A stretch of 54,726 nt of DNA from Halomonas llamarensis (GTDB lineage Bacteria > Pseudomonadota > Gammaproteobacteria > Pseudomonadales > Halomonadaceae): the NCBI RefSeq assembly GCF_023555005.1, contig NZ_JAMJPJ010000023.1, forward strand, positions 1-54,726, written 5' to 3'. Each line of letters opens with the position of its first letter. Positions within the stretch are counted from its first letter, which is position 1. A program made the translations under genes and the position numbers. The notes beneath the pieces were generated by a model, which ran no database searches, was not told the DNA's origin, and saw only the letters and a program-made list of their open reading frames with translations. Below are positions 8,649 through 18,500 of the stretch, in pieces.

Positions 8649-8840
8649 CTAACCAAGTTCGCCTGACCAAAAACCGAAAATAATGAGAGCCATTAGTAAG
8701 CAAGCTAGGCTAATCCGCCATTTGAGCGAGATTAGTAGTCGGCGGGATGAAGATTTATCGCGCAGCATAAAACCGGCACCTGCAGCTAAGCTAATGACCA
8801 TGGCTAAAAAAACGGCGGCAATGAGTAGTTGTAAAAACAT
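8649..8840 (-). CDS. DUF2909 twin-membrane-span protein
   Basis: A 63-residue protein with two membrane spans (about 3-26 and 44-59) joined by a basic loop (RDKSSSRRLLISLKWR). The pattern matches DUF2909, a small family found on the opposite strand between subunit III and SURF1 in Pseudomonas-type oxidase clusters, exactly the place here. Its start codon at 8838-8840 overlaps that of SURF1 on the other strand. The role is unknown; a part in oxidase assembly is a guess from conserved location. Confidence 0.78.
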   Translation of the reverse strand: MFLQLLIAAVFLAMVISLAAGAGFMLRDKSSSRRLLISLKWRISLACLLMALIIFGFWSGELG

Positions 8841-9543
8841 GATGAAAACCTCTCGTCAACAAGGGCGCTTTTACAGTTGGTATGTGTTTTGGATAGCAAT
8901 AGTGGCATTGGGCATGTATTTGGGACTATGGCAGTGGGAGCGGGCAGTTGACAAGCGGGTAGCCATCGAAGCACGTGAATCTGCAGTTGATTTGATTGAA
9001 CCCGTGGTGCCCCCAGAGCCAGGTGCTCGTGTCACAGTGAGAGGCGAGTATCTTTCGGATCAAACCCTCTATTTGGATAACCGTATTTTGGCTGGCCGCC
9101 TGGGCGTCGCCGTTTTAACGCCACTGCGCGACAACCAAGGACAATTATGGTTAATACAGCGTGGTTTTTTAGAAACAGGGCCGAGTCGTGCCCCGCCTTC
9201 CGCGACAGCGCCAAAAGGAGAAGTGGAGATAAGTGGTGAATGGCAAGCCAGTCAAACCGGTGGGCCACTCTATGGGGATAATGTAGAAGGAGTGCGGTTA
9301 CAACAGCTTAGCCTTATTCCTTGGGAGCCAGTGCTTGGTTCATTCAGCTATTCTGGATGGCTGCACGCGAGTGAAGGCGACGGTGTCTTAATGCCATGGT
9401 GGGAAGCCAATATTGTGCCGCCAAGTCGACATTTAGGCTACGCTTTTCAGTGGTGGGGCTTAGCGTTAGCGGCGCTTCTGGTCATGCTAATTGGCGGTTA
9501 CCGGCTACGCAGCGATACGCAAAAACATTCTCAAAAACAATGA
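8839..9543 (+). CDS. SURF1 family oxidase assembly protein
   Basis: A 234-residue inner membrane protein of the SURF1/Shy1 family, which helps insert or hold heme A during oxidase assembly. It has an N-terminal and a C-terminal membrane span flanking a periplasmic domain. Family marks are LGLWQWERAVDKR after the first span, VRGEYLSDQTLYLDNR, VLTPLRDNQGQLWLIQRGF, and the C-terminal HLGYAFQWWGLALAAL. The start may be ATG 8839 or ATG 8842; neither has a strong ribosome site. An open frame continues upstream to 8683 but runs antisense to the DUF2909 gene, so it is not used. Confidence 0.9.
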   Translation: MMKTSRQQGRFYSWYVFWIAIVALGMYLGLWQWERAVDKRVAIEARESAVDLIEPVVPPEPGARVTVRGEYLSDQTLYLDNRILAGRLGVAVLTPLRDNQGQLWLIQRGFLETGPSRAPPSATAPKGEVEISGEWQASQTGGPLYGDNVEGVRLQQLSLIPWEPVLGSFSYSGWLHASEGDGVLMPWWEANIVPPSRHLGYAFQWWGLALAALLVMLIGGYRLRSDTQKHSQKQ

Positions 9544-9556
9544 AGGGAGTTTGAGT

Positions 9557-10066
9557 ATGCACAGCCGTCGACATAATCAGCGGCAGCGTATTAAGTTGGT
9601 GATGATATTTGCGGTTTTTAGTTTACCGATGGTGGCCGCATGGGGCATGGTGCAGTGGGAAGTGGGTATTCCTGATCGTCATATGGCTCATGGGGAGGTG
9701 GGGGTGCAGCTTCCATCGCTTAATGAGTGGCCCCTGACTGTCAATACTGAAAGCAGCGAAGACACCTGGACCCTGGCGTTTGATTGTACTCAGCTGTGCG
9801 AGCAACGCATGGATGAATTTTGGCGTTTGCATCGTGCATTAGGACGCGAAGCTCCACGGTTGACGCGGTTACGTATTGGTGGAGATTCACAAGCACTGCC
9901 AGGAGAAGTCACCAGTCAGTGGCGCCAGGAGCCCGATTGGCAAGAAGATAACAATGCGTGGTTATTCGATCCATTTGGCAGGCCCGCACTGTTATTTGAT
10001 GCTAGTGTCCCCGCGGCGGACATACTTAATGATATTAGGCATTTGTTTAAAGTGAATCCCATTTAA
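9557..10066 (+). CDS. SCO-like membrane-anchored protein with CxxxC
   Basis: A 169-residue protein with an N-terminal membrane anchor (about 13-31) and a periplasmic domain. The stretch LAFDCTQLCEQRMDEFW (Cys77 and Cys81) has the CxxxC spacing of SCO/thioredoxin-like copper chaperones, and the late FDPFGRPALLFDASVPAADILNDIRHL resembles the end of such a fold. It is shorter and more diverged than true SCO1. A protein of this kind occupies the slot between SURF1 and ctaA in related clusters. Start 9557 has AAGGGAG upstream. A role in CuA delivery is inferred. Confidence 0.7.
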   Translation: MHSRRHNQRQRIKLVMIFAVFSLPMVAAWGMVQWEVGIPDRHMAHGEVGVQLPSLNEWPLTVNTESSEDTWTLAFDCTQLCEQRMDEFWRLHRALGREAPRLTRLRIGGDSQALPGEVTSQWRQEPDWQEDNNAWLFDPFGRPALLFDASVPAADILNDIRHLFKVNPI

Positions 10067-10101
10067 GTTTCGTCGGTGTTGATCGGCCATAAGGAAGTAC
10101 G

Positions 10102-11151
10102 ATGCAGCAACCATTTGAACGCCGCTTACATTGGCTAGTTTGGTTAACATTGGCGGGTACTTTATTCACCGCTTTTGTCATGATCGTGGGCGCTTGGACG
10201 CGTTTGGTCGATGCTGGCTTAGGCTGCCCAGACTGGCCTGGTTGCTATGGGCGCTTGTTGGTTCCTGACAATGAGCATTTTTTCTTACGCCATCCTGATG
10301 CCCCTCTTGAGCCTTTTAAAGCATGGGTTGAAATGATCCATCGCTATATCGCTAGCTTGCTTGGGCTGGTGGTTGTGAGCATTGTGGTCGTGGGCTGGCC
10401 ACTGCGTAAGCATAGCCAATACCCATGGCGATTAAGCCTAGGCCTATTGGTCATTATTTTATTGCAAGGTGCGTTTGGCGCTTTCACCGTTACACTTAAG
10501 TTATGGCCTCAAGTGGTCACTCTGCATTTGATGGGTGGTCTGTGTGTGTTGCTACTCTTTTTATGGCTCCATCTTCGTTTGCGCCACGATTGGAAAGGGG
10601 GTGATATCAAGGGCCGAAAAATAAATTTTTGGTGGGTGCTAGCGAGTTTTATCTTGGTGCTTCAGTTGGCGCTAGGTGGTTGGGTGTCAAGCAATTACGC
10701 TGGTATTGCCTGTCAAGGATTTCCGACCTGTAATTCACAGTGGTGGCCTGAGATGGATTTTTCTGAAGGCTTCCATCTGACACAAACGGTAGGGCCTAAT
10801 TATTTACAGGGTCAATTACATGCTGATGCACGTACCGCCATCCAGGTGACCCATCGCTTGGGCGCAATTTTACTAGGCGTCGCATTATTGCTGCTATGGA
10901 GGTGCTATCGTGATCAGCCAGGCATGAATAAGCCTCTAGTGGTAGTGTTAGTGTTGTATGCGCTGCAAGTTGCTATTGGGGTGGCGAATGTCTTGTTTTG
11001 GCTACCTTTATGGTTAGCATTATTACACACGGCAGGGGCTATCGGCTTGTCTGTAGGCTTGGTTTGGGCGTGGTGGCAATGGCGTCATGGAGAGGCAAGC
11101 TCGAAGCTGTCGAGTACGCTTAGGCCCGCTGCAGACATCGTTCCTCACTAG
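10102..11151 (+). CDS. ctaA: heme A synthase
   Basis: COX15/CtaA (349 residues, eight membrane helices) oxidises the C8 methyl of heme O to make heme A for the oxidase. Two four-helix halves each carry paired histidines: MIHRYIA and LHLMGG in the first half, VTHRLGA and LHTAGA in the second. The loop CPDWPGCYG and the second-half CQGFPTCNSQWWPEM supply the cysteine pairs seen in many members. It lies 35 bases after the SCO-like gene and is probably co-transcribed with it. Confidence 0.95.
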   Translation: MQQPFERRLHWLVWLTLAGTLFTAFVMIVGAWTRLVDAGLGCPDWPGCYGRLLVPDNEHFFLRHPDAPLEPFKAWVEMIHRYIASLLGLVVVSIVVVGWPLRKHSQYPWRLSLGLLVIILLQGAFGAFTVTLKLWPQVVTLHLMGGLCVLLLFLWLHLRLRHDWKGGDIKGRKINFWWVLASFILVLQLALGGWVSSNYAGIACQGFPTCNSQWWPEMDFSEGFHLTQTVGPNYLQGQLHADARTAIQVTHRLGAILLGVALLLLWRCYRDQPGMNKPLVVVLVLYALQVAIGVANVLFWLPLWLALLHTAGAIGLSVGLVWAWWQWRHGEASSKLSSTLRPAADIVPH

Positions 11152-11269
11152 GGAAACAAGCAAACTAATCCTATTATTGGCGGCTCCAAAACAATATCTG
11201 CGGCACCTAAATACTACCAATAATAAACTAGGAGTTCCCTAGGAAAAGCATATAAGGGGTAGCATTGCC

Positions 11270-12184
11270 ATGCGAAATACGACAATGATATTGCCAGCTG
11301 CATTGCCTTCCATCATGTGGGGGTGGAAAGAGCTACTTAGCCTTTGCAAAATCAAAGTGGTGGCTGTCATGTTGGTATGTACAGCCGTTGGTATGGCGCT
11401 AGCAACACCAGGCCTGCCGTTGTTTAGCAGCGTATTTTTTGGTCTAGTGGGAGTTGGTTTGGCTTCTTGTGGTGCTGCCGCCTTTAATCACGTAATTGAC
11501 CGGCGTCTGGATGCGATGATGAGCCGTACTTCGCATCGACCTGTTGCTAGCAAACGCTTACCTGTTGCGGTAGCACTGGTTTGGGCAAGCCTATTATCCT
11601 TTGCGGGTGTTGTATTATTGGCTTGGCAAGTCAATATCTTAGTGGCCGGATTGACGTGTGCATCTTTGATTGGCTATGCGTTGATTTATACCGCGTTTCT
11701 TAAGCGGGCAACGCCGCAAAATATCGTTATTGGTGGCGTTGCTGGCGCTGCTCCTCCACTACTGGGATGGGTCGCAGTTACAGGGCAAATTACCCCAGAG
11801 CCACTGCTGTTAATGCTGATTATTTTTGCCTGGACGCCTCCTCATTTCTGGGCATTGGCAATACATAAATGTGATGAATATGCCAAAGCTGGTATACCCA
11901 TGCTACCGGTGACACATGGTTTAGCATTTACCCGATTGCAAATATGGCTTTATGGCTGGCTAACCGTCATAGCAACGCTTATGCCGTTCATGATTGGCAT
12001 GAGTGGCGGTGTATACTTGGTGGTGGCCGTGTTGTTAAATGCTCGTTTTATGTACTGGAATGGAAAAGTATGGCGAGGAAAAGATCCTCAAGCGCCGTTA
12101 GCTGCATTCTGGTTTTCTATCCGTTATTTACTAGGCGTTTTTGGTGCACTTTTGCTGGATCACTACTCCATGGTAACCGCCTGA
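11270..12184 (+). CDS. ctaB: protoheme IX farnesyltransferase (heme O synthase)
   Basis: A 304-residue UbiA-family prenyltransferase (CtaB/CyoE) that adds a farnesyl group to heme B, giving heme O, the substrate of CtaA. The first prenyl diphosphate motif is FNHVIDRRLDAMMSRTSHRP. The second region has WTPPHFWALAIHKCDEYAKAGIPMLPVTHG. Around nine membrane helices are visible. The 118-base gap after ctaA holds no gene. A start at 11270 has AAGGGG about eleven bases upstream; ATG 11285 (MILPAALPS) is an alternative. Confidence 0.94.
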   Translation: MRNTTMILPAALPSIMWGWKELLSLCKIKVVAVMLVCTAVGMALATPGLPLFSSVFFGLVGVGLASCGAAAFNHVIDRRLDAMMSRTSHRPVASKRLPVAVALVWASLLSFAGVVLLAWQVNILVAGLTCASLIGYALIYTAFLKRATPQNIVIGGVAGAAPPLLGWVAVTGQITPEPLLLMLIIFAWTPPHFWALAIHKCDEYAKAGIPMLPVTHGLAFTRLQIWLYGWLTVIATLMPFMIGMSGGVYLVVAVLLNARFMYWNGKVWRGKDPQAPLAAFWFSIRYLLGVFGALLLDHYSMVTA

Positions 12185-12230
12185 TGAGGTTGTCAACAAA
12201 ACGGCTAATGTCGCAATTTTTTGCAACAAT

Positions 12231-12259
12231 TTGGGTGGCTGGCCGAGAGGGTGTATAAT
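12231..12259 (+). promoter_or_regulatory. sigma-70-type promoter before the DUF2489 gene
   Basis: TTGGGT at 12231-12236 and a consensus TATAAT at 12254-12259 are separated by 17 bases. Transcription would start near 12266, giving a leader of about 24 bases before the ATG at 12290. Confidence 0.55.
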
Positions 12260-12289
12260 TGTAGTAGAATTTATTTAGTGAGAATATAT

Positions 12290-12757
12290 ATGAGTTTCAC
12301 AGCTGCGGTATTACTGTTTGGCGTGGGTATGATCATTATTGTAGGTCTTGCGGCTTATGCCTTTACGTTGCGCGGCGAGGTAAAGCGCCGAGAGGCGTTT
12401 CGAATTGAAGAGGAGCAACGAGCTCAACAGAATAGTTTAGAGAACCTTGATTATATTGTAGGGGCCTTATTGCAGGGACAAGTGAACATTACAGAGGCAA
12501 GTTGGCGCTGCAAGGTGCTACTTGAAATTATTGATCCCTCGTTAGTCGAACGCGAAGAGTTTAAAGCATTTGCAGAACTTTATGACCGCACGCGGCATCT
12601 TAAAACACACTCGGAACGTAACCATCTTACACCTCGCGAGCGGATGCGAGAGGATAAAGAGCGCCTAGCCGCTGAGGATGAGATGCGCGGGGATGTGATG
12701 GCTGCTGCCAAAGAAGTGGTGGCTTGGCGAGGTAAGGGAAAAAATGCTCTCCATTAA
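12290..12757 (+). CDS. DUF2489 family protein
   Basis: A 155-residue protein with one N-terminal membrane span (about 3-24) and a charged cytoplasmic helical domain. The segment SLENLDYIVGALLQGQVNITEASWRCKVLLE and the later FKAFAELYDRTRHLKTHSERNHLTPRERM match what is known of DUF2489. The family has no assigned function. Start 12290 is chosen because the membrane helix begins there and the promoter sits just upstream. It stands alone between ctaB and the OmpA-family gene. Confidence 0.75.
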   Translation: MSFTAAVLLFGVGMIIIVGLAAYAFTLRGEVKRREAFRIEEEQRAQQNSLENLDYIVGALLQGQVNITEASWRCKVLLEIIDPSLVEREEFKAFAELYDRTRHLKTHSERNHLTPRERMREDKERLAAEDEMRGDVMAAAKEVVAWRGKGKNALH

Positions 12758-13026
12758 CTGCTAGGATAATAGTGTAAACTATAACTTATGCGGTGCGTAT
12801 GATGTGATGCTAACCATAGCGTTCTGCTATACCGCTCTATATGGGGACATAAAGAGCAAGGAGTTTTTTTAATTTCAATGCCAAAAGCGTAATTTTTGTC
12901 CCACATTGATAGTCGCATTGCATTGAAGATGCACATGCATAGGAAATGATGCACAGCTGTGGCGGCATTGGAAGGAAGCAGCCTAGTATTTTCGCTTTCC
13001 ATTTTTGTATCAAGAAGGAGTCTTGC

Positions 13027-13896
13027 ATGAAAACATCTACAACTGGCTTGCTTATTGGGTCTGCTCTGGCGGTAGGCCTTTCTGGCTGTGCTAGCTCAGC
13101 TTCTCAATCATCAGGTCAATCGACTAGTGTTGATAAGGGGAGTAGCTGGTATCAGCATCCTGCTGTCTGTGGTTTAGCCGGTAGTGTCATTGGGGGTAGC
13201 CTAGGTTACGCCACCAGCAGTGACTCGGACGAAGATACTGGCGCTGCAATTGGCGCAACGGCAGGCGCTACCATTGCTGCTCTTCTTTGCGCAGATGAAA
13301 CACCTAAAGCCGAACCGCAGTGCCCGAGCTACGGTGAAGTGCCTGCTGGTGTAGCTGTCGATGCAGAGGGCTGTCCGCTGGATTCAGACGCAGATGGTGT
13401 GCCAGATTATCGTGACCAGTGCCCAGGAACGCCTGCAGGGGTCGCGGTGGATGCTAAAGGTTGCCCTCTAGATTCAGACGTTGATGGGGTGCCGGATTAT
13501 CGCGATCAGTGCCCCAACACGCCTGCTGGTGCTGTAGTGAACGCACTGGGTTGCCCAGAAAGCTTGGTCCTTGACGGTGTTAATTTTGAATTTGATTCTG
13601 CTCAGTTGACATCCGAAGCACGCCAAGAGCTGCATACTGTAGCCGAGCGTCTTGCCAATAACTCTGGTGTTCGTGTCAGTATTGGAGGGCACACGGACTC
13701 GGTTGGTAGCGCAGTTTATAACAAAGAGCTGTCGCAGCAACGTGCAGAGTCTGTTGCGAGCTACTTGCAGCAAAACGGTGTTGAGGCAGGTCGTATGAGG
13801 GCCATTGGGTATGGCGAAGAGCGTCCGGTAGCCACCAATGATACCGACGAGGGTCGTGCTGAAAACCGTCGTGTAGAACTGGATGAGTGGAACTAA
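13027..13896 (+). CDS. OmpA-family lipoprotein with thrombospondin type 3 repeats
   Basis: A 289-residue outer-membrane lipoprotein. A signal peptide ends in the lipobox LSGC, followed by a glycine-rich membrane-interacting stretch (about 42-85), then two full 30-residue thrombospondin type 3 repeats (GCPLDSDADGVPDYRDQCP), which normally bind calcium, and a C-terminal OmpA domain (NFEFDSAQL, GGHTDSVGS, NRRVEL) that binds peptidoglycan. It probably links outer membrane to cell wall. There is no beta-barrel domain. Start 13027 has AAGGAG upstream. The 269-base gap before it (12758-13026) shows no gene or clear promoter. Confidence 0.9.
   Translation: MKTSTTGLLIGSALAVGLSGCASSASQSSGQSTSVDKGSSWYQHPAVCGLAGSVIGGSLGYATSSDSDEDTGAAIGATAGATIAALLCADETPKAEPQCPSYGEVPAGVAVDAEGCPLDSDADGVPDYRDQCPGTPAGVAVDAKGCPLDSDVDGVPDYRDQCPNTPAGAVVNALGCPESLVLDGVNFEFDSAQLTSEARQELHTVAERLANNSGVRVSIGGHTDSVGSAVYNKELSQQRAESVASYLQQNGVEAGRMRAIGYGEERPVATNDTDEGRAENRRVELDEWN
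13348..13557 (+). repeat. 90-bp in-frame tandem repeats in the OmpA-family gene
   Basis: Two 90-bp units (13348-13437 and 13438-13527) and a partial third (13528-13557) encode the thrombospondin type 3 repeats. The two full units give near-identical 30-residue peptides, differing at only a few positions, while the DNA has drifted at third codon positions. Confidence 0.85.
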
Positions 13897-13934
13897 GCTT
13901 TCTCTCTATATCTGACAAAACATGTAATTGTTTA

Positions 13935-13968
13935 GGCGCGGAAGGGAATACCCTTCCGCGCCTTGTTT
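13935..13968 (+). terminator. terminator after the OmpA-family gene
   Basis: A perfect 12-bp GC-rich stem (GGCGCGGAAGGG with CCCTTCCGCGCC), an AATA loop and a T-rich tail (TTGTTT) lie about 38 bases past the stop codon. Confidence 0.88.
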
Positions 13969-14099
13969 ATACTGCTGACAACTTTTGCTAGGCTATCTGC
14001 ACGCCGATAGCGTTTTTTCGTTCGCTTCACCTAGACGACCATTGATAGCGATATGTGACCCTTGGTGTGGATCACCACTGCGCTCAAGGAAATAACCAA

Positions 14100-16022
14100 A
14101 TGCCTACAGTAACACTGCCGGATGGCAGCCAACGTAAGTTCTCAGAGTCGTTAAGCATCATGCAGTTGGCAGAATCTATTGGCCCTGGTTTGGCCAAAGC
14201 ATGCGTCGCTGGCAAAATTAATGGTGAATTAGTCGATGCTGCTGACAATATTGAAAACGACGCGGATGTGTCGATTATTACGGCTCAAGACCCGGAAGGG
14301 TTAGAAATTGTTCGACACTCTTGTGCACACCTTATCGGCCATGCGGTGAAGCAGCTGTATCCGGATGCCAAAATGGCCATTGGCCCGGTGATTGACGACG
14401 GCTTTTACTATGACATTGAATTTGGTCGCTCAGTTACACCAGAAGATTTAGAAGTGATCGAAGCGCGGATGAAGGTGCTAATCGATCGTGAATATGATGT
14501 GGTTCGTGAATACGTCGATCGTGATAAAGCGATGCTTACCTTTTTGCATTGTGACGAACCGTACAAGCAGGAGATTGTGCGGGATATTCCAGAAGGCGCC
14601 ATGATTCGTCTGTATCATCACGAAGAATATACGGACATGTGTCGTGGTCCTCACGTGCCCAACACGCGTCATTTAAAAGCCTTTAAGTTGACCAAGCTGG
14701 CTGGTGCTTACTGGCGAGGTGATGCTGACAATACCATGCTGACACGTATTTACGGCACAGCGTGGGGAGATAAAAAACAATTAAAGGCATACCTTAAGCG
14801 CTTAGAGGAAGCAGAAAAGCGCGATCACCGCAAGCTTGCGCGTAAAATGGATCTTTTTCACCTCCAGGAAGAGGCGCCGGGAATGGTGTTTTGGCACCCT
14901 AATGGCTGGACGATGTATCAAGCGCTTGAAGACTATATGCGCAAGATTCAACGCGAGCACGGTTACCAAGAAATTAAAACACCACAAGTAGTCGATCTCT
15001 CGTTGTGGAAAAAGTCAGGGCACTGGGGGCACTACAGTGAATTGATGTTTACCACTGAGTCCGAGAAGCGCGAGTATGCGGTAAAGCCCATGAATTGCCC
15101 TTGCCACGTGCAGGTGTTTAATCAAGGGTTAAAGAGCTATCGGGATTTACCTTTGCGTCTTGCCGAGTTTGGTAGCTGCCACCGCAATGAACCATCAGGT
15201 TCGCTACATGGCCTAATGCGCGTTCGTGGGTTTACACAAGATGATGCGCATATTTTCTGCACTGAGAGTCAAATTCAAGCGGAAGCAGAAGCGTTTATTG
15301 CGCTGACGCTAGAAGTTTATAAGACGCTTGGCTTTGAAGAGGTCGAACTTAAGCTCTCAACACGTCCTGGAGATTTTCTTGGTGAAGCTGAACTTTGGGA
15401 CCAAGCTGAACAAGGGTTAGAAGCTGCGCTCAACGCGACAGGACTTGATTGGGAGCTGCAGCCCGGTGAAGGGGCTTTTTATGGGCCAAAAATTGAATTT
15501 GCTTTGCGAGATTGCCTGAATCGCGTGTGGCAATGTGGTACGCTACAATTAGATTTTAATCTGCCAGGGCGCTTAGGTGCCCAGTATGTTGATGAAGATG
15601 GTGTTAGAAAGACGCCTGTGATGTTGCATAGAGCCATTCTGGGGTCTTTTGAGCGTTTTCTAGGGATACTGATTGAGCATTATGCTGGTGCTTTGCCTCT
15701 TTGGTTAGCACCGCAGCAAGCGGTAATTATGACGATTACCGATGCTCAACGGGATTATGCCCTAGAGTTAGAGCAGCGTTTGCAAAAAAGTGGCTTACGA
15801 GTCAAGGCGGACTTGAGGAACGAGAAAATCGGCTTTAAAATCCGTGAGCACACGTTGCAGAAGGTTCCCTATCTCCTGGTGGTAGGAGATAAGGAAGTCG
15901 AAGCTGACTCAGTCGCTGTGCGAACACGCAGCGGCGAAAACCTCGGTACCATGACGGTTGATGCACTCATCAAACGCCTAGAGGTTGAAAGAGCGGCCCT
16001 GGCGACATCGTCAATTGCCTAA
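14100..16022 (+). CDS. thrS: threonyl-tRNA synthetase
   Basis: A 640-residue class II synthetase that charges tRNA-Thr. It has an N-terminal TGS domain (1-60), the editing domain with HSCAHLIGH (His73 and His77), the catalytic core with the zinc region ([10 protein letters not shown]) and motif 2 ([21 protein letters not shown]), and the C-terminal anticodon-binding domain. Length and numbering follow the E. coli enzyme. Start 14100 follows AAGGA; an upstream in-frame ATG at 14055 would add residues unlike the family. It leads the thrS-infC-rpmI-rplT set, and its stop codon overlaps the infC ribosome site. Confidence 0.97.
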   Translation: MPTVTLPDGSQRKFSESLSIMQLAESIGPGLAKACVAGKINGELVDAADNIENDADVSIITAQDPEGLEIVRHSCAHLIGHAVKQLYPDAKMAIGPVIDDGFYYDIEFGRSVTPEDLEVIEARMKVLIDREYDVVREYVDRDKAMLTFLHCDEPYKQEIVRDIPEGAMIRLYHHEEYTDMCRGPHVPNTRHLKAFKLTKLAGAYWRGDADNTMLTRIYGTAWGDKKQLKAYLKRLEEAEKRDHRKLARKMDLFHLQEEAPGMVFWHPNGWTMYQALEDYMRKIQREHGYQEIKTPQVVDLSLWKKSGHWGHYSELMFTTESEKREYAVKPMNCPCHVQVFNQGLKSYRDLPLRLAEFGSCHRNEPSGSLHGLMRVRGFTQDDAHIFCTESQIQAEAEAFIALTLEVYKTLGFEEVELKLSTRPGDFLGEAELWDQAEQGLEAALNATGLDWELQPGEGAFYGPKIEFALRDCLNRVWQCGTLQLDFNLPGRLGAQYVDEDGVRKTPVMLHRAILGSFERFLGILIEHYAGALPLWLAPQQAVIMTITDAQRDYALELEQRLQKSGLRVKADLRNEKIGFKIREHTLQKVPYLLVVGDKEVEADSVAVRTRSGENLGTMTVDALIKRLEVERAALATSSIA

Positions 16023-16034
16023 GGAGACGGAGCG

Positions 16035-16574
16035 ATCAAGCGAAGCAATCAGCGCGGGCGTCCACAAGACAAACGCCCACCAATGAACGAGAGAATTACC
16101 GAATCTGAAGTGCGCCTTATTGATCAAGATGGCGAGCAGATGGGTGTTGTATCCACTGCCGACGCTCTTGAGCGCGCTCAAGAAGCCGGTTTGGACCTTG
16201 TGCAAATATCCAACGCCGATCCGATCGTTTGTAAGATCATGGATTATGGCAAATTTGTTTTTGAGCAAAAAAAGCAGAAAGCAGCTCAAAAGAAGAAGCA
16301 AAAGCAAATTCAGGTCAAGGAAGTTAAATTCCGTCCTGGCACTGACGAGGGTGACTACCAAGTTAAGTTGAAAAACCTAACTCGGTTCCTCGAAAGTGGT
16401 GACAAGGGCAAGGTCACGCTGCGCTTCCGGGGGCGCGAGATGGCACACCAAGACATCGGCCGCAAACTGATGGAACGGATTGCGTCAGACCTGGAAGAGA
16501 TCGGAACGGTTGAAGCTTTCCCTAAAATGGAAGGCCGCCAGATGATCATGATTCTTGCACCGAAGAAGAAGTGA
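16035..16574 (+). CDS. infC: translation initiation factor IF-3, ATC start codon
   Basis: IF-3 binds the 30S subunit and proofreads start codon choice. From ATC at 16035 the protein is 179 residues, almost the E. coli length of 180, with a basic N terminus ([16 protein letters not shown]) before the conserved [24 protein letters not shown] (16021-16026) lies eight bases upstream, and the frame is closed by the thrS stop at 16020. There is no ATG, GTG or TTG between that stop and ATG 16083. Starting at 16083 would lose the N-terminal tail and have no ribosome site. A rare AUU-class start is the known means of infC autoregulation. Confidence 0.93.
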   Translation: MKRSNQRGRPQDKRPPMNERITESEVRLIDQDGEQMGVVSTADALERAQEAGLDLVQISNADPIVCKIMDYGKFVFEQKKQKAAQKKKQKQIQVKEVKFRPGTDEGDYQVKLKNLTRFLESGDKGKVTLRFRGREMAHQDIGRKLMERIASDLEEIGTVEAFPKMEGRQMIMILAPKKK

Positions 16575-16594
16575 TCCAACGGCTAAGTTAACGG

Positions 16595-16614
16595 ACCGCG
16601 GTAGTTGCCGCGGT
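16595..16614 (+). promoter_or_regulatory. hairpin between infC and rpmI
   Basis: ACCGCGG and CCGCGGT form a perfect 7-bp stem around TAGTTG, 42 bases before rpmI. In enterobacteria the rpmI-rplT leader is the site of L20 repression through RNA structure, so this hairpin may serve control or processing. It has only a weak T-rich tail, so it is not called a terminator. Confidence 0.4.
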
Positions 16615-16656
16615 TGGCCTTGGGTTTTCTAAAAAATATCGAGCGGAGTTATTCTC

Positions 16657-16851
16657 ATGCCGAAAATCAAAAGTAACAGTGGCGCTGCCAAGCGCTTCAA
16701 GAAGACGGCTAATGGCTTTAAGCACAAGCAGTCTTTTCGTAGCCACATTCTGACTAAGAAATCGACTAAGCGTAAACGTCAATTGCGTGGTATGAAGCAG
16801 ATCCACGACGCTGATAAAGCGCTCATCCAGCGTATGCTGCCGAACCTCTAA
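16657..16851 (+). CDS. rpmI: 50S ribosomal protein L35
   Basis: A 64-residue, very basic ribosomal protein. The [20 protein letters not shown] start and the [17 protein letters not shown] middle are diagnostic of L35, and the length is normal. GAGCGGAG precedes the start. The operon order infC-rpmI-rplT is standard. Confidence 0.97.
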   Translation: MPKIKSNSGAAKRFKKTANGFKHKQSFRSHILTKKSTKRKRQLRGMKQIHDADKALIQRMLPNL

Positions 16852-16917
16852 ATCGGGTTTTCTTTATCTGAGGGAGCACTTTAAACGCTGTCTCAGTCAT
16901 TTTGTCAGGAGTGTGTT

Positions 16918-17271
16918 ATGACTCGTGTTAAACGTGGCGTCGTTGCTCGTCGTCGTCATAAAAAGATCTTAAAGCAAGCCAAAGGGTATTACGGAGCGCG
17001 CTCGCGTGTTTTCCGTGTAGCCAAACAGGCGGTGATTAAAGCAGGCCAGTATGCTTACCGTGACCGTCGCAACCGTAAGCGTCAATTCCGTGCGCTGTGG
17101 ATTCAGCGTATCAATGCGGGCGCGCGTCAGCACGGCATGTCCTATAGCCGATTTGTTGGCGGTTTGAAGAAAGCCGGCATTGAAATTGACCGTAAAGTCC
17201 TGGCGGACCTCGCCGTCAATGAGAAAGCAGCATTTGCTGTCATTGTTGAGAAGGCTAAGGCTGCCCAGTAA
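16918..17271 (+). CDS. rplT: 50S ribosomal protein L20
   Basis: A 117-residue ribosomal protein that binds 23S rRNA early in 50S assembly and, in E. coli, represses its own operon. [20 protein letters not shown] and the [19 protein letters not shown] stretch are diagnostic, and the length is normal. AGGAG precedes the start by seven bases. A terminator follows before pheS. Confidence 0.98.
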   Translation: MTRVKRGVVARRRHKKILKQAKGYYGARSRVFRVAKQAVIKAGQYAYRDRRNRKRQFRALWIQRINAGARQHGMSYSRFVGGLKKAGIEIDRKVLADLAVNEKAAFAVIVEKAKAAQ

Positions 17272-17330
17272 GGCTATATCTGCGCTGATAGGCGCATGAT
17301 AAAAGCTTGGTCATGAAATATGACCCATCC

Positions 17331-17364
17331 AGGGGAAGAGCAGCCGCTCTTCCCCTGTTTTTTT
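17331..17364 (+). terminator. terminator between rplT and pheS
   Basis: A 9-bp stem (GGGGAAGAG with CTCTTCCCC), a CAGCCG loop and a run of seven T's lie 60 bases after rplT. It is strong enough to end the ribosomal transcript. Partial read-through or attenuation of pheST, as in E. coli, is possible, but no convincing Phe-rich leader peptide precedes it. Confidence 0.85.
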
Positions 17365-17440
17365 AAAGGGTAATATATGGCGGTTAACTCGCCACAAGTA
17401 ACTTGCTACTCCCTGGTTGTTTATTGGGGAAAAGGCTTAA

Positions 17441-18475
<1,035 letters not shown>

Positions 18476-18500
18476 ATCCGCTGCCAATACAGGAACTTCT

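Noticed and set aside
12758..13026. Possible small gene or RNA in the gap before the OmpA-family gene
   Set aside because: Short frames exist, but none has a ribosome site or familiar pattern, and no stable stem with a T-run was found.
17313..17366. A short frame (17 codons) ending in Phe-Phe across the pheS upstream terminator, resembling a pheM-type leader peptide
   Set aside because: The Phe codons are the T-run of the terminator itself, so a stalled ribosome there could not control folding of the stem. No ribosome site precedes the ATG. The resemblance is chance.
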